A DNA stretch of 64,000 nt from Spirilliplanes yamanashiensis (lineage in GTDB: Bacteria > Actinomycetota > Actinomycetes > Mycobacteriales > Micromonosporaceae), in the NCBI RefSeq assembly GCF_016863475.1, contig NZ_BOOY01000042.1:50809-114808 (forward strand), written 5' to 3'. A program made the translations under genes and the position numbers. The notes under the pieces were generated by a model. It worked only from the letters and a program-made list of their open reading frames with translations, was not told the DNA's origin and did not search any database. Of the stretch, positions 25,586-34,555 are shown piece by piece (position 1 is the stretch's first letter; the number at the start of each line of letters is the position of its first letter).

Positions 25586-26311
25586 TCATGTGCGCAGGGC
25601 GGCCCAGACGACCTTGCCGCCGGCCCGGGGGACGCAGCCCCACCGGGCCGACACCAGCCGCACCAGGTGCAGGCCCCGGCCGTCCGGCGCGGTCGGGAGC
25701 GGGCCCGGGTGCAGGACCGGCCGGGTGTCGGCGCCGTCGAAGACGCCCACGTACAGCAGGCGCGGCCGCAGCCGCAGCTGCAGGGTCGCCTCGGTGCGGG
25801 CGTGCGCCACCGCGTTGCCGACCAGTTCGCCGGCGACCAGGACGGCCGAGGCGGACAGGCGCGGCAGCGCCCACCGCGCGCACGCGTCGGTGACGACGTC
25901 GCGGGCCCGGCGGGCGGCGCCCCGGACGGGGAGGATGAGCTCGCTGATCAGGTCGTCGTGGTGGCGCAGCGTCGCCAGCCCGTCGGCGACCGTCGCGAAC
26001 ATCGGCACCGGCCCGCCGGCCGCGGCCGCGATCAGCGCGGCGGCGGCGGGCCGGGCGGCGCAGAGCAGCAGCGGCGTGCCCGGCCAGGTCTCGGCCGACC
26101 GCAGCAGCGCCGGGAAGACGGCCGCCGCGTCGCGCCCGGCCACCGTCATGCCGGACAGCTCGACCACCACGGCCACCGGCTCCCGGGCCAGGCACGCCAG
26201 GACGCTGCGGCACAGGGCCGCGCCGGCCGCCACGTCGAGCACGCCGCCGACGGTGAGGACGACCGGCTCCTGCCGGGAACCGGCCCGCCCGGTCGGCGGC
26301 GGTGGTGACAC
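25586..26311 (-). CDS. STAS plus HATPase regulator (anti-sigma/antagonist fusion)
   Basis: 241 residues from GTG 26311, GAGGAG upstream. The N-terminal half is STAS-like (VLTVGGVLDVAAG, VAVVVELSGMTVAGRDAAAV) and the C-terminal half is an HATPase_c serine-kinase-type domain (RLSASAVLVAGELVGNAVAH with the N-box, LLYVGVFDGAD, DGRGLHLVRLV as G1 box). Such proteins work in RsbV/RsbW-type partner-switching control of sigma factors. Fusion of antagonist and kinase-like domains on one chain is seen in actinobacteria. No phosphatase or sigma gene adjoins it; a PP2C protein lies ~9 kb away. Confidence 0.82.
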   Translation of the reverse strand: MSPPPPTGRAGSRQEPVVLTVGGVLDVAAGAALCRSVLACLAREPVAVVVELSGMTVAGRDAAAVFPALLRSAETWPGTPLLLCAARPAAAALIAAAAGGPVPMFATVADGLATLRHHDDLISELILPVRGAARRARDVVTDACARWALPRLSASAVLVAGELVGNAVAHARTEATLQLRLRPRLLYVGVFDGADTRPVLHPGPLPTAPDGRGLHLVRLVSARWGCVPRAGGKVVWAALRT

Positions 26312-26418
26312 GGCATCAGCTCCTCGGGCGGAGGAACCGTACCCCTGTGGTGCGGTCGCTCAGGACGAGCAGCATCCCCCGATCGAGTGGCCTCAACCCT
26401 CCCGGCGGGCCCGGTTGG

Positions 26419-26667
26419 TCACTCCTCGTCCTCGTCGGCGGTGGCGTTGTCGCCAGCCCGGTCCTGGAGGAACGCCTTGAGCTGGCCCGGCCAGCGGAAC
26501 GTGCGGCCGGACTGGTCGGCCCACTTGCCCCCGGCGATCCACTGCCCCGACTCCGTCAGCCGGTGAGCGACCTCCGACGGCACCACGTCGGCGTGGCGGT
26601 GCTCCAGGAAGAGGGCGCGGTCGGCCTCGGCCAGCCCGTCCCACCAGTTCGGCAGTGAAGTCGTCAT
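26419..26667 (-). CDS. Small conserved-looking acidic protein
   Basis: 82 residues from ATG 26667; the frame continues to 26706. Sequence LPNWWDGLAEADRALFLEHR, VPSEVAHRLTESGQWIAGG, FRWPGQLKAFLQDRAG looks like a folded helical protein with an acidic tail (TADEDEE). No family recognised and no operon partner evident. Confidence 0.6.
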   Translation of the reverse strand: MTTSLPNWWDGLAEADRALFLEHRHADVVPSEVAHRLTESGQWIAGGKWADQSGRTFRWPGQLKAFLQDRAGDNATADEDEE

Positions 26668-26737
26668 GCCTGAACCGTACGCCAGCGGGTATGCCCGGCG
26701 GAGCACGCAGGGTGCGATCCGGGGCGGTCCTGCCCCT

Positions 26738-27466
26738 TCACCCCCGCGCCGGGCGCGGGCCGCCCGCCCACCGCCGGGGCCGGTGGCCGCGGCGGGTCAG
26801 CTCGGCGACGAGGTGGCCCTCGCGGCAGCAGGTGGGCTCGCCGCAGCCGGGCAGCGCCCGGGCCAGCTCGGCGAGCCAGCCCCCCGGCTCGGCGAGCAGG
26901 CGCTCCAGGTGGTCGGCGTGCTCGGCGGCGGCCCGCCGCGCCTCGTCGTCGCCGGGCGGCGGGTCGGCGCGGGACCACGCCGCGGTGGCCAGCATGAGCT
27001 GGGCCCGCTCGCGTACCCGGTCGGTGGGGTGGCCCAGCACGCCGGCGACGGCGCGCCAGCGCTCGGCGGCCGGCAGGGGCGACCCGGGGTCGAACAGCTC
27101 GACGAGCAGGTCGCCCGCCCAGGCCTCACCGTCGGCGTCCGCGGCGGTGACGACCCCGGCCGGGACGTACCGCCACGCCTCGGCGGCCGTCGTCGCCGCC
27201 TCGGCGACGTGCCGCGCGAGGGCGCGCCGCCGGCCGAGGACGGGCGCCACCCGCGGCCAGGCCGCGCAGGTGGTCAGCCAGACGAGGACACCGGTCAGGT
27301 CGTGGGTGCCCGCGGCGGCCTCCAGGACCGGGGCGGCGGCCTCCGCGAACCCCTCCGGGCCGGCGGCGGCGACCCGCTCCAGGCGGTCGGCCGCGGGGTC
27401 GGTGAGGACGTCCTCGATCCCGCGGCCGACCAGCGCGCGCAGGTCGGCCATGTCCGGTGGGGCCAC
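26738..27466 (-). CDS. Hypothetical helical protein
   Basis: 242 residues from GTG 27466; ATG 27451 is also possible and neither has a clear ribosome site. Ala/Leu-rich helices (LTGVLVWLTTCAAWPRVAPV, AAERWRAVAGVLGHPTDRVR) suggest a HEAT/armadillo-like repeat fold. A Cys-rich patch CGEPTCCREGH near the C-terminus may bind metal. It starts 9 bp after the dioxygenase-like gene and may be co-transcribed with it. Function unknown. Confidence 0.6.
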   Translation of the reverse strand: MAPPDMADLRALVGRGIEDVLTDPAADRLERVAAAGPEGFAEAAAPVLEAAAGTHDLTGVLVWLTTCAAWPRVAPVLGRRRALARHVAEAATTAAEAWRYVPAGVVTAADADGEAWAGDLLVELFDPGSPLPAAERWRAVAGVLGHPTDRVRERAQLMLATAAWSRADPPPGDDEARRAAAEHADHLERLLAEPGGWLAELARALPGCGEPTCCREGHLVAELTRRGHRPRRWAGGPRPARG

Positions 27467-27475
27467 GCCCGGAGG

Positions 27476-28348
27476 CTACCGGCCGGACGGGGTGGTGGTC
27501 GTGTCGACGCGCGCCACGAGCGACACCCGGTAGCCGCCGGCGACGTCGCCGGTCACCGTGCCGAGCTGGGCCGCGCCGCCGTCGTCGCCGAACACGTTGT
27601 CGTCGGCCAGCGACAGCTGCGCGAGCTGCGGCACCGACGCCTCGTAGCCGGGCTGCGCGTACACCGCCGTGCTCGCGTCCTGCGGCAGGGCGACCTGGGA
27701 GGTGGCGATCGCGTTCGCCGCGTCGGCGATGCCCGCCCGGTCCGGGTACACCTCGAAGTGGACGTGCGGCCACCGCCCGGGGTAGCAGGCGGGGAAGACG
27801 CTGGTGAACCGGACCACCCCGGCGGCGTCGGCGATCTGCACGCCGCGCAGGTAGTTCTCGCCGGTGACCCCGTCGGAGTACAGCGAGTACCGGCCCTCGC
27901 GGTCGCAGTGCCACACGTACACGGCGGCGCCGGCGAACGGGGTCGTGGCGCCCTTCGCCAGGTCGACGATCGTCAGCTCCAGCGTCATCGGGACGCCCTC
28001 GGCGATGCCGCTCGCCCCGCCGAAGCTCGACCGGATGTCGCTGCGCACCACGCCGCTCTGCCCCAGCACGTCCGGGCCGTTGGAGCCGTCGCCGGGGTAC
28101 GGCCCGGCCGTCTCGTCGGGGATCTCGCCGGTGGCCGCGGCGCCCGTGGCCGTGGCCGACACCGCCGGCGCCGGGCCGCCGCCGCCCGAGCAGGCCGCCA
28201 GCCCCAGCGTGGCCGCGCCCAGGCCGAACACCCGCAGCACCTGCCGGCGCCGCGCCAGGGTGCCGAGGTCGAAGCCCAGCCCCTGGTCGACGACCTCCTC
28301 GCCGGGCCGGGGCAGCCGCCGCCCCTCGTACGTGTGCTCGCGCTCCAT
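27476..28348 (-). CDS. Intradiol-dioxygenase-like exported lipoprotein
   Basis: 290 residues, ATG 28348, GGAGGAACG upstream. The leader combines twin arginines (ARRRQVLRVFGLGAATLG) with a lipobox (GLAAC). The following domain matches the intradiol ring-cleavage dioxygenase beta-sandwich: AAVYVWHCDREGRYSLYSDG (ligand Tyr region), NYLRGVQIADAAGVVRFTSV, and PGRWPHVHFEVY with the two-His iron motif HxH. Catabolic family members cleave catechol or protocatechuate using Fe(III); exported Tat versions like this have no established substrate. Confidence 0.85.
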   Translation of the reverse strand: MEREHTYEGRRLPRPGEEVVDQGLGFDLGTLARRRQVLRVFGLGAATLGLAACSGGGGPAPAVSATATGAAATGEIPDETAGPYPGDGSNGPDVLGQSGVVRSDIRSSFGGASGIAEGVPMTLELTIVDLAKGATTPFAGAAVYVWHCDREGRYSLYSDGVTGENYLRGVQIADAAGVVRFTSVFPACYPGRWPHVHFEVYPDRAGIADAANAIATSQVALPQDASTAVYAQPGYEASVPQLAQLSLADDNVFGDDGGAAQLGTVTGDVAGGYRVSLVARVDTTTTPSGR

Positions 28349-28442
28349 CGTTCCTCCGCTCGCCGGGACCGGGCCGGTGCCCGCTCCACCCCCACGCTGC
28401 CCGGCGAAGCAGTGAATCCGCTGTGACCCGGCTGAGAGCCGG

Positions 28443-28709
28443 TCAGGCGTCCTGGGCGGCGTGGTGGACGCGGTCGTACGCGGCGAACGCGATGGCGACG
28501 ATCTCGCTGCCGGCGGTGCGGGCGTACGCGGCGGCGGTGTGCACCGCGTCCAGCTCCGTGTCGGTGAGGTCGGCCGCCGTCGCCGGGCGGTGGGTCAGCT
28601 CGGTCAGCTCGGCCACCGTCTGCTGGAGGCGTTCGCCCAGCTGCGCCAGCCGGAACAGGTGCAGGGACGCCAGCATCGGCGGCGCCGGCGACGGGTCGGG
28701 GTCGGTCAT
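28443..28709 (-). CDS. Small hypothetical protein
   Basis: 88 residues from ATG 28709. Helical and Ala-rich (LHLFRLAQLGERLQQTVAEL, TELDAVHTAAAYARTAGSEI), with no signal peptide. A lone minus-strand gene between the dioxygenase-like gene and the AraC regulator. No family recognised. Confidence 0.55.
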   Translation of the reverse strand: MTDPDPSPAPPMLASLHLFRLAQLGERLQQTVAELTELTHRPATAADLTDTELDAVHTAAAYARTAGSEIVAIAFAAYDRVHHAAQDA

Positions 28710-28882
28710 GCCGCGACCCTACGACCGAAGGCGGCCCCGACGGACCACCGCGCACGCATCGGCCGCGCTTTTCGGCCGGTGCCTGCGGGATCCGGCAGTC
28801 ACCCCTTCGCCGGACACGGCGCGCGTCCCGCGCCGGGCACTATGGAGGAGACGGTGCAGGACGCGGATGTGACGGAGAGCGA

Positions 28883-29866
28883 ATGGTCGACGGCCGTGCC
28901 GCCGGCAGGGTGTCCGTGCGGACGAACGATGTGGACCAGGCGTGCGACATCGTCGGCGAGCAGTTCTATCCCAACCGCCTCGACCTGCTGGATCCCGCGC
29001 AGCGGCTCGACGCCGCGTTCAGCGTGGTCCGCTGCGGCGGCGTCACGGTCGGCGACGTGCGGTTCGGCGGGGACGTGCGGATGCGGGTGGGCGAGCTGGG
29101 GGCGTACCACGTGGACCTGCCGCTGTCCGGCCGGCTGACCTGGCGGCAGGGCCGGTCCCGCGAGCGGCTGGCGGACACCGGCCGCGCGGGGATCTTCGCG
29201 CCCGTCGGCGACACCGTGCTGGACAGGTGGGAGGCGGACTGCCGGCTGATCGCCGTGAAGATCTCCCGGCCGGTGCTGGAGGCGGAGCTGCACCGGATGA
29301 CCGGCAAGCCGCTGCGCGGCCCCCTGCGCCTGGCCGCCGAGATGGACGTGACGGGCGGGCCGGGACGCAGCTGGGCGTGGCTGGCCCGGATGCTCGCCGA
29401 CGAGGCCGGCAACGACGGCTCCCTGGCCGACCACCCGCTGGTGGGCCCGCGGCTGCGCGAGGGGCTGGTGCGCGGCCTGCTCGTCGCCGCCGGCGACCGG
29501 CACCGCGACGGCCTGACCGGGCCGGGCCCGGCGACGGCCGCGCCGAAATCGATCCGCCGGGCGATGGCGGCGGTGCAGGACGAGCCGGACCACCCGTACA
29601 CCGTCGGGCGCCTCGCGGAGATCGCCGGCGTCAGCGTCCGCGCCCTGCAGCAGGGCTTCCGCACCCACGCCGCCACCACGCCGATGGGCTACGTCCGGGA
29701 CGTGCGGCTCGGCCGGGCCCACCGGGACCTGTGCGCCGCGGCGCCGGGCACCGTCGGCGTCAGCGAGGTCGCCCACCGCTGGGGCTTCGTGCACCTGGGC
29801 CGGTTCGCCGAGCAGTACCGGGCCCGCTACGGGGTGAACCCGTCGGCGACCCTGCGCGCCGGCTGA
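28883..29866 (+). CDS. AraC-family transcriptional regulator
   Basis: 327 residues, ATG 28883 with GGAG upstream. The N-terminal ~200 residues form a cupin-like AraC_binding_2 domain (YHVDLPLSGRLTWRQGRSRE, RAGIFAPVGDTVLDRW). The C-terminal ~100 residues are the double HTH (YTVGRLAEIAGVSVRALQQG, MGYVRDVRLGRAHRDL, EVAHRWGFVHLGRFAEQYRA, YGVNPSATLR). This type commonly controls nearby catabolic genes. The neighbouring intradiol-dioxygenase-like lipoprotein is a possible target, but no operator could be identified. Confidence 0.92.
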   Translation: MVDGRAAGRVSVRTNDVDQACDIVGEQFYPNRLDLLDPAQRLDAAFSVVRCGGVTVGDVRFGGDVRMRVGELGAYHVDLPLSGRLTWRQGRSRERLADTGRAGIFAPVGDTVLDRWEADCRLIAVKISRPVLEAELHRMTGKPLRGPLRLAAEMDVTGGPGRSWAWLARMLADEAGNDGSLADHPLVGPRLREGLVRGLLVAAGDRHRDGLTGPGPATAAPKSIRRAMAAVQDEPDHPYTVGRLAEIAGVSVRALQQGFRTHAATTPMGYVRDVRLGRAHRDLCAAAPGTVGVSEVAHRWGFVHLGRFAEQYRARYGVNPSATLRAG

Positions 29867-29893
29867 CCCGGCCGCGCAGGGGCCGCCGCGCGC

Positions 29894-30580
29894 TCAGACG
29901 CCCGAGATGCTGCGGATCCAGGTGCGGTTCGCCGGCACGCTGCCGTAGTACTGCCGGGCCTGGCCGTCGGCCGTCGAGGCCACGCCGACCTGGGCGCCGT
30001 TGTAGACCTGCGGGCCGCCGGAGTCGCCGCGCCACGCGTTGCCGCTGATCTCGGTGCTGGCGATGGCGCTGCCGCCGTACGCGTCGGTGACGCCGGTCGA
30101 CGTCACCCGCACCGTGGCGGTCTTCAGCGTCGGCGAGGCGTCGCAGCCGCTGTAGCAGGTCATGCCCCAGCCGTAGATCGAGTTCGTCGAGTTGACCGGC
30201 GGGTTCGTGCCCGCCAGCGGCATGTACGACGTCGACACCGGCGAGCTGAGCCGCAGCAGCGCCAGGTCGTACCGGCTGGACGTCGAGCTGACCGAGCGGG
30301 TCTGCCCGCCGGAGGTGCGGCTGACGCTGCCGACCCGCACCGACATCGCGCCGCTGACGCAGTGCCGCGCGGTGAGCACCCAGTCGGCGGAGATGATCGT
30401 CCCTGAGCAGGTGAACCGGCCGTTGCTGTAGACCACGGCGGCCCACGGCGCCGACGACACGGCCGACCCGCCGATGATCCGGCTGGGCCCGTCGCCGGCG
30501 GGCGCGGCGAGGGCGGCGGCCGGCAGCGCGAACGCGCCCGCCAGGGCCGCGGCGAGGGACACCGTCATCAGTCGGCGCAT
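29894..30580 (-). CDS. Secreted trypsin-like serine protease (S1)
   Basis: 228 residues with a signal peptide (~26). The mature start follows SRIIGGSAVSSAPW, resembling trypsin activation sites. The catalytic triad is visible: His in VLTARHCVSG, Asp in SRYDLALLRLSS, Ser in RGDSGGPQVY. Four cysteines outside the triad could form disulfides (TCSGT/ARHC, MTCYSGC). Extracellular proteolysis is expected. It converges with AraC, and its start is ~210 bp from a divergent radical SAM gene; co-function is unproven. Confidence 0.93.
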   Translation of the reverse strand: MRRLMTVSLAAALAGAFALPAAALAAPAGDGPSRIIGGSAVSSAPWAAVVYSNGRFTCSGTIISADWVLTARHCVSGAMSVRVGSVSRTSGGQTRSVSSTSSRYDLALLRLSSPVSTSYMPLAGTNPPVNSTNSIYGWGMTCYSGCDASPTLKTATVRVTSTGVTDAYGGSAIASTEISGNAWRGDSGGPQVYNGAQVGVASTADGQARQYYGSVPANRTWIRSISGV

Positions 30581-30728
30581 CGGGCACTCCCCTTCGGTAC
30601 GGCCGCACGAGCACGACCGGCGATCAGGGTGCCGACGATAGATGCCGGTCGAAGTGCCGGGGAAGAGCGCATCCCGTACCTACCGCGACGTGATGACGCC
30701 GGTCACCGGCCCTGCGGGCGGCCGTGGT

Positions 30729-30757
30729 GTGACATCGCGCCGCCGCCTGCCTAGCAT
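30729..30757 (+). promoter_or_regulatory. Housekeeping-type promoter of the radical SAM gene
   Basis: GTGACA (30729-30734), 17-base spacer, TAGCAT (30752-30757). The start of transcription would fall near 30764, leaving a short leader with GGGAGGGGG before ATG 30791. Confidence 0.5.
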
Positions 30758-30790
30758 CGGTGGCGGCGCCGAGGGACCGGGAGGGGGCCG

Positions 30791-31990
30791 ATGGGCACCC
30801 TGGTGACGCCGGCGCGGTGGCCGGACCGGACGCTGGACGTGCCCGCCCTGCTGGCGGCGGGCTGGCGGCCGACGCCGTTCCGCGACGTGGTGCTGAAGGT
30901 CCACCAGCGGTGCAACCTGGCCTGCGACTACTGCTACGTGTACACGATGGCGGACCAAAGCTGGCGGGACCGCCCGCTGGTGATGGAGCCGGCGACGTGG
31001 CGCGCGGCGGCCGGGCGGATGGCGGAGCACGCGGCGGCGCACGACCTGCGCCGGATGCGGCTCATCCTGCACGGCGGCGAGCCGCTGCTGGCCGGGGCGG
31101 CGCGGCTGCGCGACCTGATCGCCGACGTCCGGGCCGCGTTCACCGGGCCGTGCCGCCTCGACGTGCAGGTGCAGACCAACGGCGTGCTGCTCGACGACGA
31201 GCTGCTCGGCCTGTTCGCCGGGCAGGGGGTGCGCGTCGGCGTCAGCCTGGACGGGACGGCCGCCGACAACGACCGGCGGCGCCGCCGCCCCGACGGCGGG
31301 GGCAGCCACGCGGCCGTCGACCGGGCGCTGCGCCGCATCGCGGGCACGGACACGTTCGCCGGGCTGCTGTGCGCGGTGGACCCGGCGACCGACCCGGTGG
31401 CCACGTACGAGGCGCTGCTGGCGTACGCGCCGCCCGCGATCGACTTCCTGCTGCCGCACGCGAACTGGTCGGCGCCCCCGCAGCGCCCGGCCGGCGGGAC
31501 GCCGCACGGCGACTGGCTGGTGGCGGCGTTCGACCGCTGGTTCGGCGCGCCCCGGCAGGAGACGGCCGTGCGGCTGTTCGAGGACGTCCTGGCGCTGCTG
31601 CTCGGCGGGTCGGGCCGGTCGGAGCAGGTGGGGCTGAGCCCGGTGGCGGTCGTGGTGGTCGAGACGGACGGCACGATCGAGCAGGTGGACACCCTCAAGT
31701 CGAGCTACCCGGGCGCCTGCGCCACGGGCCTGACGGTCGCCGCCGATTCGTTCGACGCGGCGCTCACCCACCCCGGCGTGGCCGCCCGCCAGATCGGCGC
31801 GGCCGCCCTCGGCGACACGTGCCGCGCGTGCGCGCTGCACCCGGTGTGCGGCGGCGGCCACTACGCGCACCGCTACCGCGCCGGCGACGGCTACCGCAAC
31901 CCGTCGGTGTACTGCGCCGACATGGCCCGGCTGATCACCCACGCCCGCGCCCGGTTGACGGCCGGCCTGGGCCGGTACGCGCGCCGCTGA
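30791..31990 (+). CDS. FxsB-like radical SAM/SPASM peptide maturase
   Basis: 399 residues. The radical SAM 4Fe-4S motif is CNLACDYCYVY (residues ~41-51), followed by LILHGGEPLLAG and VQTNGVLLDDELL, typical of the FxsB/cyclophane-forming RiPP maturases. The C-terminal SPASM-type cluster region has CRACALHPVCGGGHYAHRY and a later Cys (SVYCADM). Such enzymes use SAM radicals to cross-link side chains in a precursor peptide. No small precursor with a C-terminal FxSxx is visible next to it, so the substrate is unknown. An aldehyde dehydrogenase gene follows 111 bp downstream. Confidence 0.85.
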   Translation: MGTLVTPARWPDRTLDVPALLAAGWRPTPFRDVVLKVHQRCNLACDYCYVYTMADQSWRDRPLVMEPATWRAAAGRMAEHAAAHDLRRMRLILHGGEPLLAGAARLRDLIADVRAAFTGPCRLDVQVQTNGVLLDDELLGLFAGQGVRVGVSLDGTAADNDRRRRRPDGGGSHAAVDRALRRIAGTDTFAGLLCAVDPATDPVATYEALLAYAPPAIDFLLPHANWSAPPQRPAGGTPHGDWLVAAFDRWFGAPRQETAVRLFEDVLALLLGGSGRSEQVGLSPVAVVVVETDGTIEQVDTLKSSYPGACATGLTVAADSFDAALTHPGVAARQIGAAALGDTCRACALHPVCGGGHYAHRYRAGDGYRNPSVYCADMARLITHARARLTAGLGRYARR

Positions 31991-32101
31991 GCCTTCCGCG
32001 CAGGGCAAGTTCCGCGGATCCTTCGCGGCACGCAAGGTTGCGACTTCCGGTGTCCGCCGGGCGCTGGCCCGGACGCCGCCGCGCCGGAGACAGTCCTGAC
32101 C

Positions 32102-33637
32102 ATGACTCTGCGCCTGGCCCCGGGCACCGCCTGGGACGACGTCCTGTCCTCCGTCGCCGCCGCGGCCCCCGAGGCCGTCGCGCCCGACCGGCTGCGCACC
32201 CTGTTCGCGGGCGCGTGGCACGACGCCGGCACACCGGCCCCGCTGCACTCCCCCGTCGACGGCCGGCGGCTCACCGCCCTGTCGCGGCTGGGCCCGGACA
32301 CCGCCCGGGACGCGGTGCGGGCCGCCGCCGCGGCGCACCAGCGGTGGGCGTCGGTGACGCTCGGCACCCGCAAGGAGCGGGTGGCCGCCGCCGTGGCGGC
32401 GCTGGCGGAGCACCGCGACCTGCTGGCGCTCACGCTCGCCTGGGAGATCGGCAAGCCGTGGCGGCTGGCGTGCGCCGACGTCGACCGGGCGCTGGACGGC
32501 GTCCGCTGGTACCTGACGCAGATCGACCGGCAGGTGCTGGACCGCGACCCGCTGCCCGGCCCGGTCAGCAACATCGCGTCGTGGAACTACCCGATGAGCG
32601 TGCTCGTGCACGCCGAGCTGGTGCAGTTGCTGGCCGGCAACGCCGTGATCGCCAAGACGCCGTCGCAGGGCGGGGCGGTGTGCCTGACGCTCGCGCACGC
32701 CCTGATGGCCCGCGCGGGCCTGCCCGTGACGCTGCTGTCCGGCGGCGGCGAGGAGCTGTCGGCGGTGCTGGTGCGCTCGCCGGAGATCGGGGCGGTGGCG
32801 TTCGTGGGCGGGCGCAGCAACGGCGGGAAGGTCGCGGCGGCGCTGCTGGACACCGGCCGGCGCCACTTCATCGAGCAGGAGGGCCTCAACGCGTGGGGGG
32901 TGTGGGAGTTCTCGCAGTGGGACCTGCTGGCCGGGCACCTGCGCAGGGGCTTCGAGTACGGCAAGCAGCGGTGCACGGCGTACCCGCGGTTCGTGGTGCA
33001 GCGGGAGCTGGTGGACGCGTTCCTCGACGTGTACCTGCCGGTGGTCCGCGCGGTGCGGTTCGGCCACCCGCTGGCCGTGGAGTCCGCGGGCGACCCGCTG
33101 CCCGACCTGGACTACGGCCCGCTGATCAGCGCGGCGAGGGCGGCCGGGCTGCGGCACCGGGTGGCGGACGCGATCCGCGGCGGGGCGGTGCCGCTGTACC
33201 GGGGGTCGCTGTCGGCGGGGCGGTTCCTGCCGGGGCAGGACACGTCGGCGTACGTGGCGCCGGTGGCGCTGCTGGCCCCGCCGGGGCGGTCGCGCCTGAT
33301 GCACGCGGAGCCGTTCGGGCCGGTCGACACGATCGTCGTGGTGGACACCGAGGAGGAACTGCTGGCGGCGATGAACGCCTCGAACGGCGCGCTGGTGGCG
33401 AGCCTGGCGGTGGACGACGAGGAGCTGGGCGCGAAGCTGGCCGCCGACGTGCAGGCGTTCAAGGTGGGCATCAACCGGCCGCGGTCGCGCGGGGACCGGG
33501 AGGAGCCGTTCGGCGGGCTGGGGGCGTCGTGGAGGGGCGCGTTCGTCGGCGGCGACCTGCTGGTGCGGGCGGTGACGCTCGGCGAGCCGGGTGAGCGGCT
33601 CGCCGGCAACTTCCCCGGTTACGTGGCCTGCCCCTGA
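32102..33637 (+). CDS. Aldehyde dehydrogenase family protein
   Basis: 511 residues, ATG 32102. Rossmann and catalytic features: NIASWNYPMSVLVHAELVQL, NAVIAKTPSQGG, the general-base Glu in FIEQEGLNAWGVWEFSQWD, the catalytic Cys in YGKQRCTAYPRFVV, and AEPFGPVDTIVV near the C-terminus. The usual ELGGK motif is replaced by EQEGLN. It oxidises an unknown aldehyde to an acid with NAD(P). Its 3' end overlaps the convergent methyltransferase gene by 19 bp. Linkage to the upstream radical SAM gene is possible but unproven. Confidence 0.88.
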   Translation: MTLRLAPGTAWDDVLSSVAAAAPEAVAPDRLRTLFAGAWHDAGTPAPLHSPVDGRRLTALSRLGPDTARDAVRAAAAAHQRWASVTLGTRKERVAAAVAALAEHRDLLALTLAWEIGKPWRLACADVDRALDGVRWYLTQIDRQVLDRDPLPGPVSNIASWNYPMSVLVHAELVQLLAGNAVIAKTPSQGGAVCLTLAHALMARAGLPVTLLSGGGEELSAVLVRSPEIGAVAFVGGRSNGGKVAAALLDTGRRHFIEQEGLNAWGVWEFSQWDLLAGHLRRGFEYGKQRCTAYPRFVVQRELVDAFLDVYLPVVRAVRFGHPLAVESAGDPLPDLDYGPLISAARAAGLRHRVADAIRGGAVPLYRGSLSAGRFLPGQDTSAYVAPVALLAPPGRSRLMHAEPFGPVDTIVVVDTEEELLAAMNASNGALVASLAVDDEELGAKLAADVQAFKVGINRPRSRGDREEPFGGLGASWRGAFVGGDLLVRAVTLGEPGERLAGNFPGYVACP

Positions 33638-34488
33638 GCCGCCCGGCGGGCGGTGATGAGCCAGGCGGCGGCGTCGAGGCAGACGCCGTCCGGGCCGGCG
33701 TGCGGGGCCAGCGCGGCGCGCAGCCGGGCGCGGGCGGCGGCGCGGCCGGGCTCGTCGAGCAGCCCGAGCAGCCACTGGGCGATGCCGGTGCCGGCGGCGA
33801 AGCCGGTCGCGTCGTCGGCGTCGGCGCCGAGGACGAACGGCGCCTCGACGGCGTCGAAGCGCACGTCGGTGAAGCCGGCGCCGGTGAGCAGCGGCCGGAC
33901 GCGGGCGGGGTCGGCGAGGGCGAACGGGCTGGGCGCCTCGGGCGGCGGCAGGGGCGTGTGCGGGCCGCCGAGGGTGCCGACGATGGTGGTGACCCAGGTG
34001 TTGCGCTCGGCGGCCTGCCAGGCGAGCAGGGTGAGCCGGCCGCCGGGGCGCAGGGCGCGGGCGAGGTTGGCGAACGCGGCCGCCCGGTCGCCGAAGAACA
34101 TCGCGCCGGTGCGGCTGATCACCGCGTCGAACCGGCCCGCCGGGAACGGGTGCACCTGCGCGTCGGCCTGGACGAACCGCACGCCGGTCAGGCCCTCGTC
34201 GGCGGCCCGCCGGGTGGCGCGGCCGATCATGCTCGCCGACAGGTCGACGCCGAGGACGGTGCCGCCGGGTGCGGCGGCGCGGGCGGCGTCGCGGCTGGAC
34301 TGGCCGGTGCCGCAGCCGACGTCGAGGACGGCCTCGCCGGGGCGCACGCCGGTGGCCGCGTTGAACGGCGCCCGGAGGTGGCGCAGCGCGCCGTCGTAGC
34401 GCGCCTCGTGCGCGGTCCAGTGCTCGCCCTCGTCGCCGTCCCACGCGTGGGCCTGCGCGGTGTTCTCGGTCGCCACCGTCAGGATCAT
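33619..34488 (-). CDS. SAM-dependent class I methyltransferase
   Basis: 289 residues from ATG 34488, chosen for the GGAGGAGGAG ribosome site just upstream; the frame extends to 34575 but would cross the operators. Motif I is AVLDVGCGTGQSS, followed by GTVLGVDLSASMI, FVQADAQVHPFPAGRFDAV and LARALRPGGRLTLLAW, a UbiE/COQ5-like fold. The substrate is unknown. Divergent from a PadR regulator, with both 17-bp operator palindromes between them, so PadR very likely represses it. Confidence 0.9.
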   Translation of the reverse strand: MILTVATENTAQAHAWDGDEGEHWTAHEARYDGALRHLRAPFNAATGVRPGEAVLDVGCGTGQSSRDAARAAAPGGTVLGVDLSASMIGRATRRAADEGLTGVRFVQADAQVHPFPAGRFDAVISRTGAMFFGDRAAAFANLARALRPGGRLTLLAWQAAERNTWVTTIVGTLGGPHTPLPPPEAPSPFALADPARVRPLLTGAGFTDVRFDAVEAPFVLGADADDATGFAAGTGIAQWLLGLLDEPGRAAARARLRAALAPHAGPDGVCLDAAAWLITARRAAQGQAT

Positions 34489-34502
34489 GACTCCTCCTCC
34501 TT

Positions 34503-34519
34503 TACTCCCCTGGGGAGTA
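34503..34519. promoter_or_regulatory. PadR operator, palindrome 1
   Basis: TACTCCCC-T-GGGGAGTA is a perfect 17-bp inverted repeat 15 bp upstream of the methyltransferase start. Its centre is 29 bp from that of the second palindrome. Confidence 0.8.
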
Positions 34520-34531
34520 TGGCGGTGACGG

Positions 34532-34548
34532 TACTCCCTAAGGGAGTA
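34532..34548. promoter_or_regulatory. PadR operator, palindrome 2
   Basis: TACTCCCT-A-AGGGAGTA, a perfect 17-bp inverted repeat sharing TACTCCC/GGGAGTA with the first. It ends 8 bp before the PadR start codon, so binding would also block the regulator's own expression. Confidence 0.8.
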
Positions 34549-34555
34549 TCTGGCA

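Noticed and set aside
30600..30790. FxSxx-type precursor peptide beside the radical SAM gene
   Set aside because: Neither strand holds a short ORF with a ribosome site and a C-terminal FxSxx; the region is mostly promoter.
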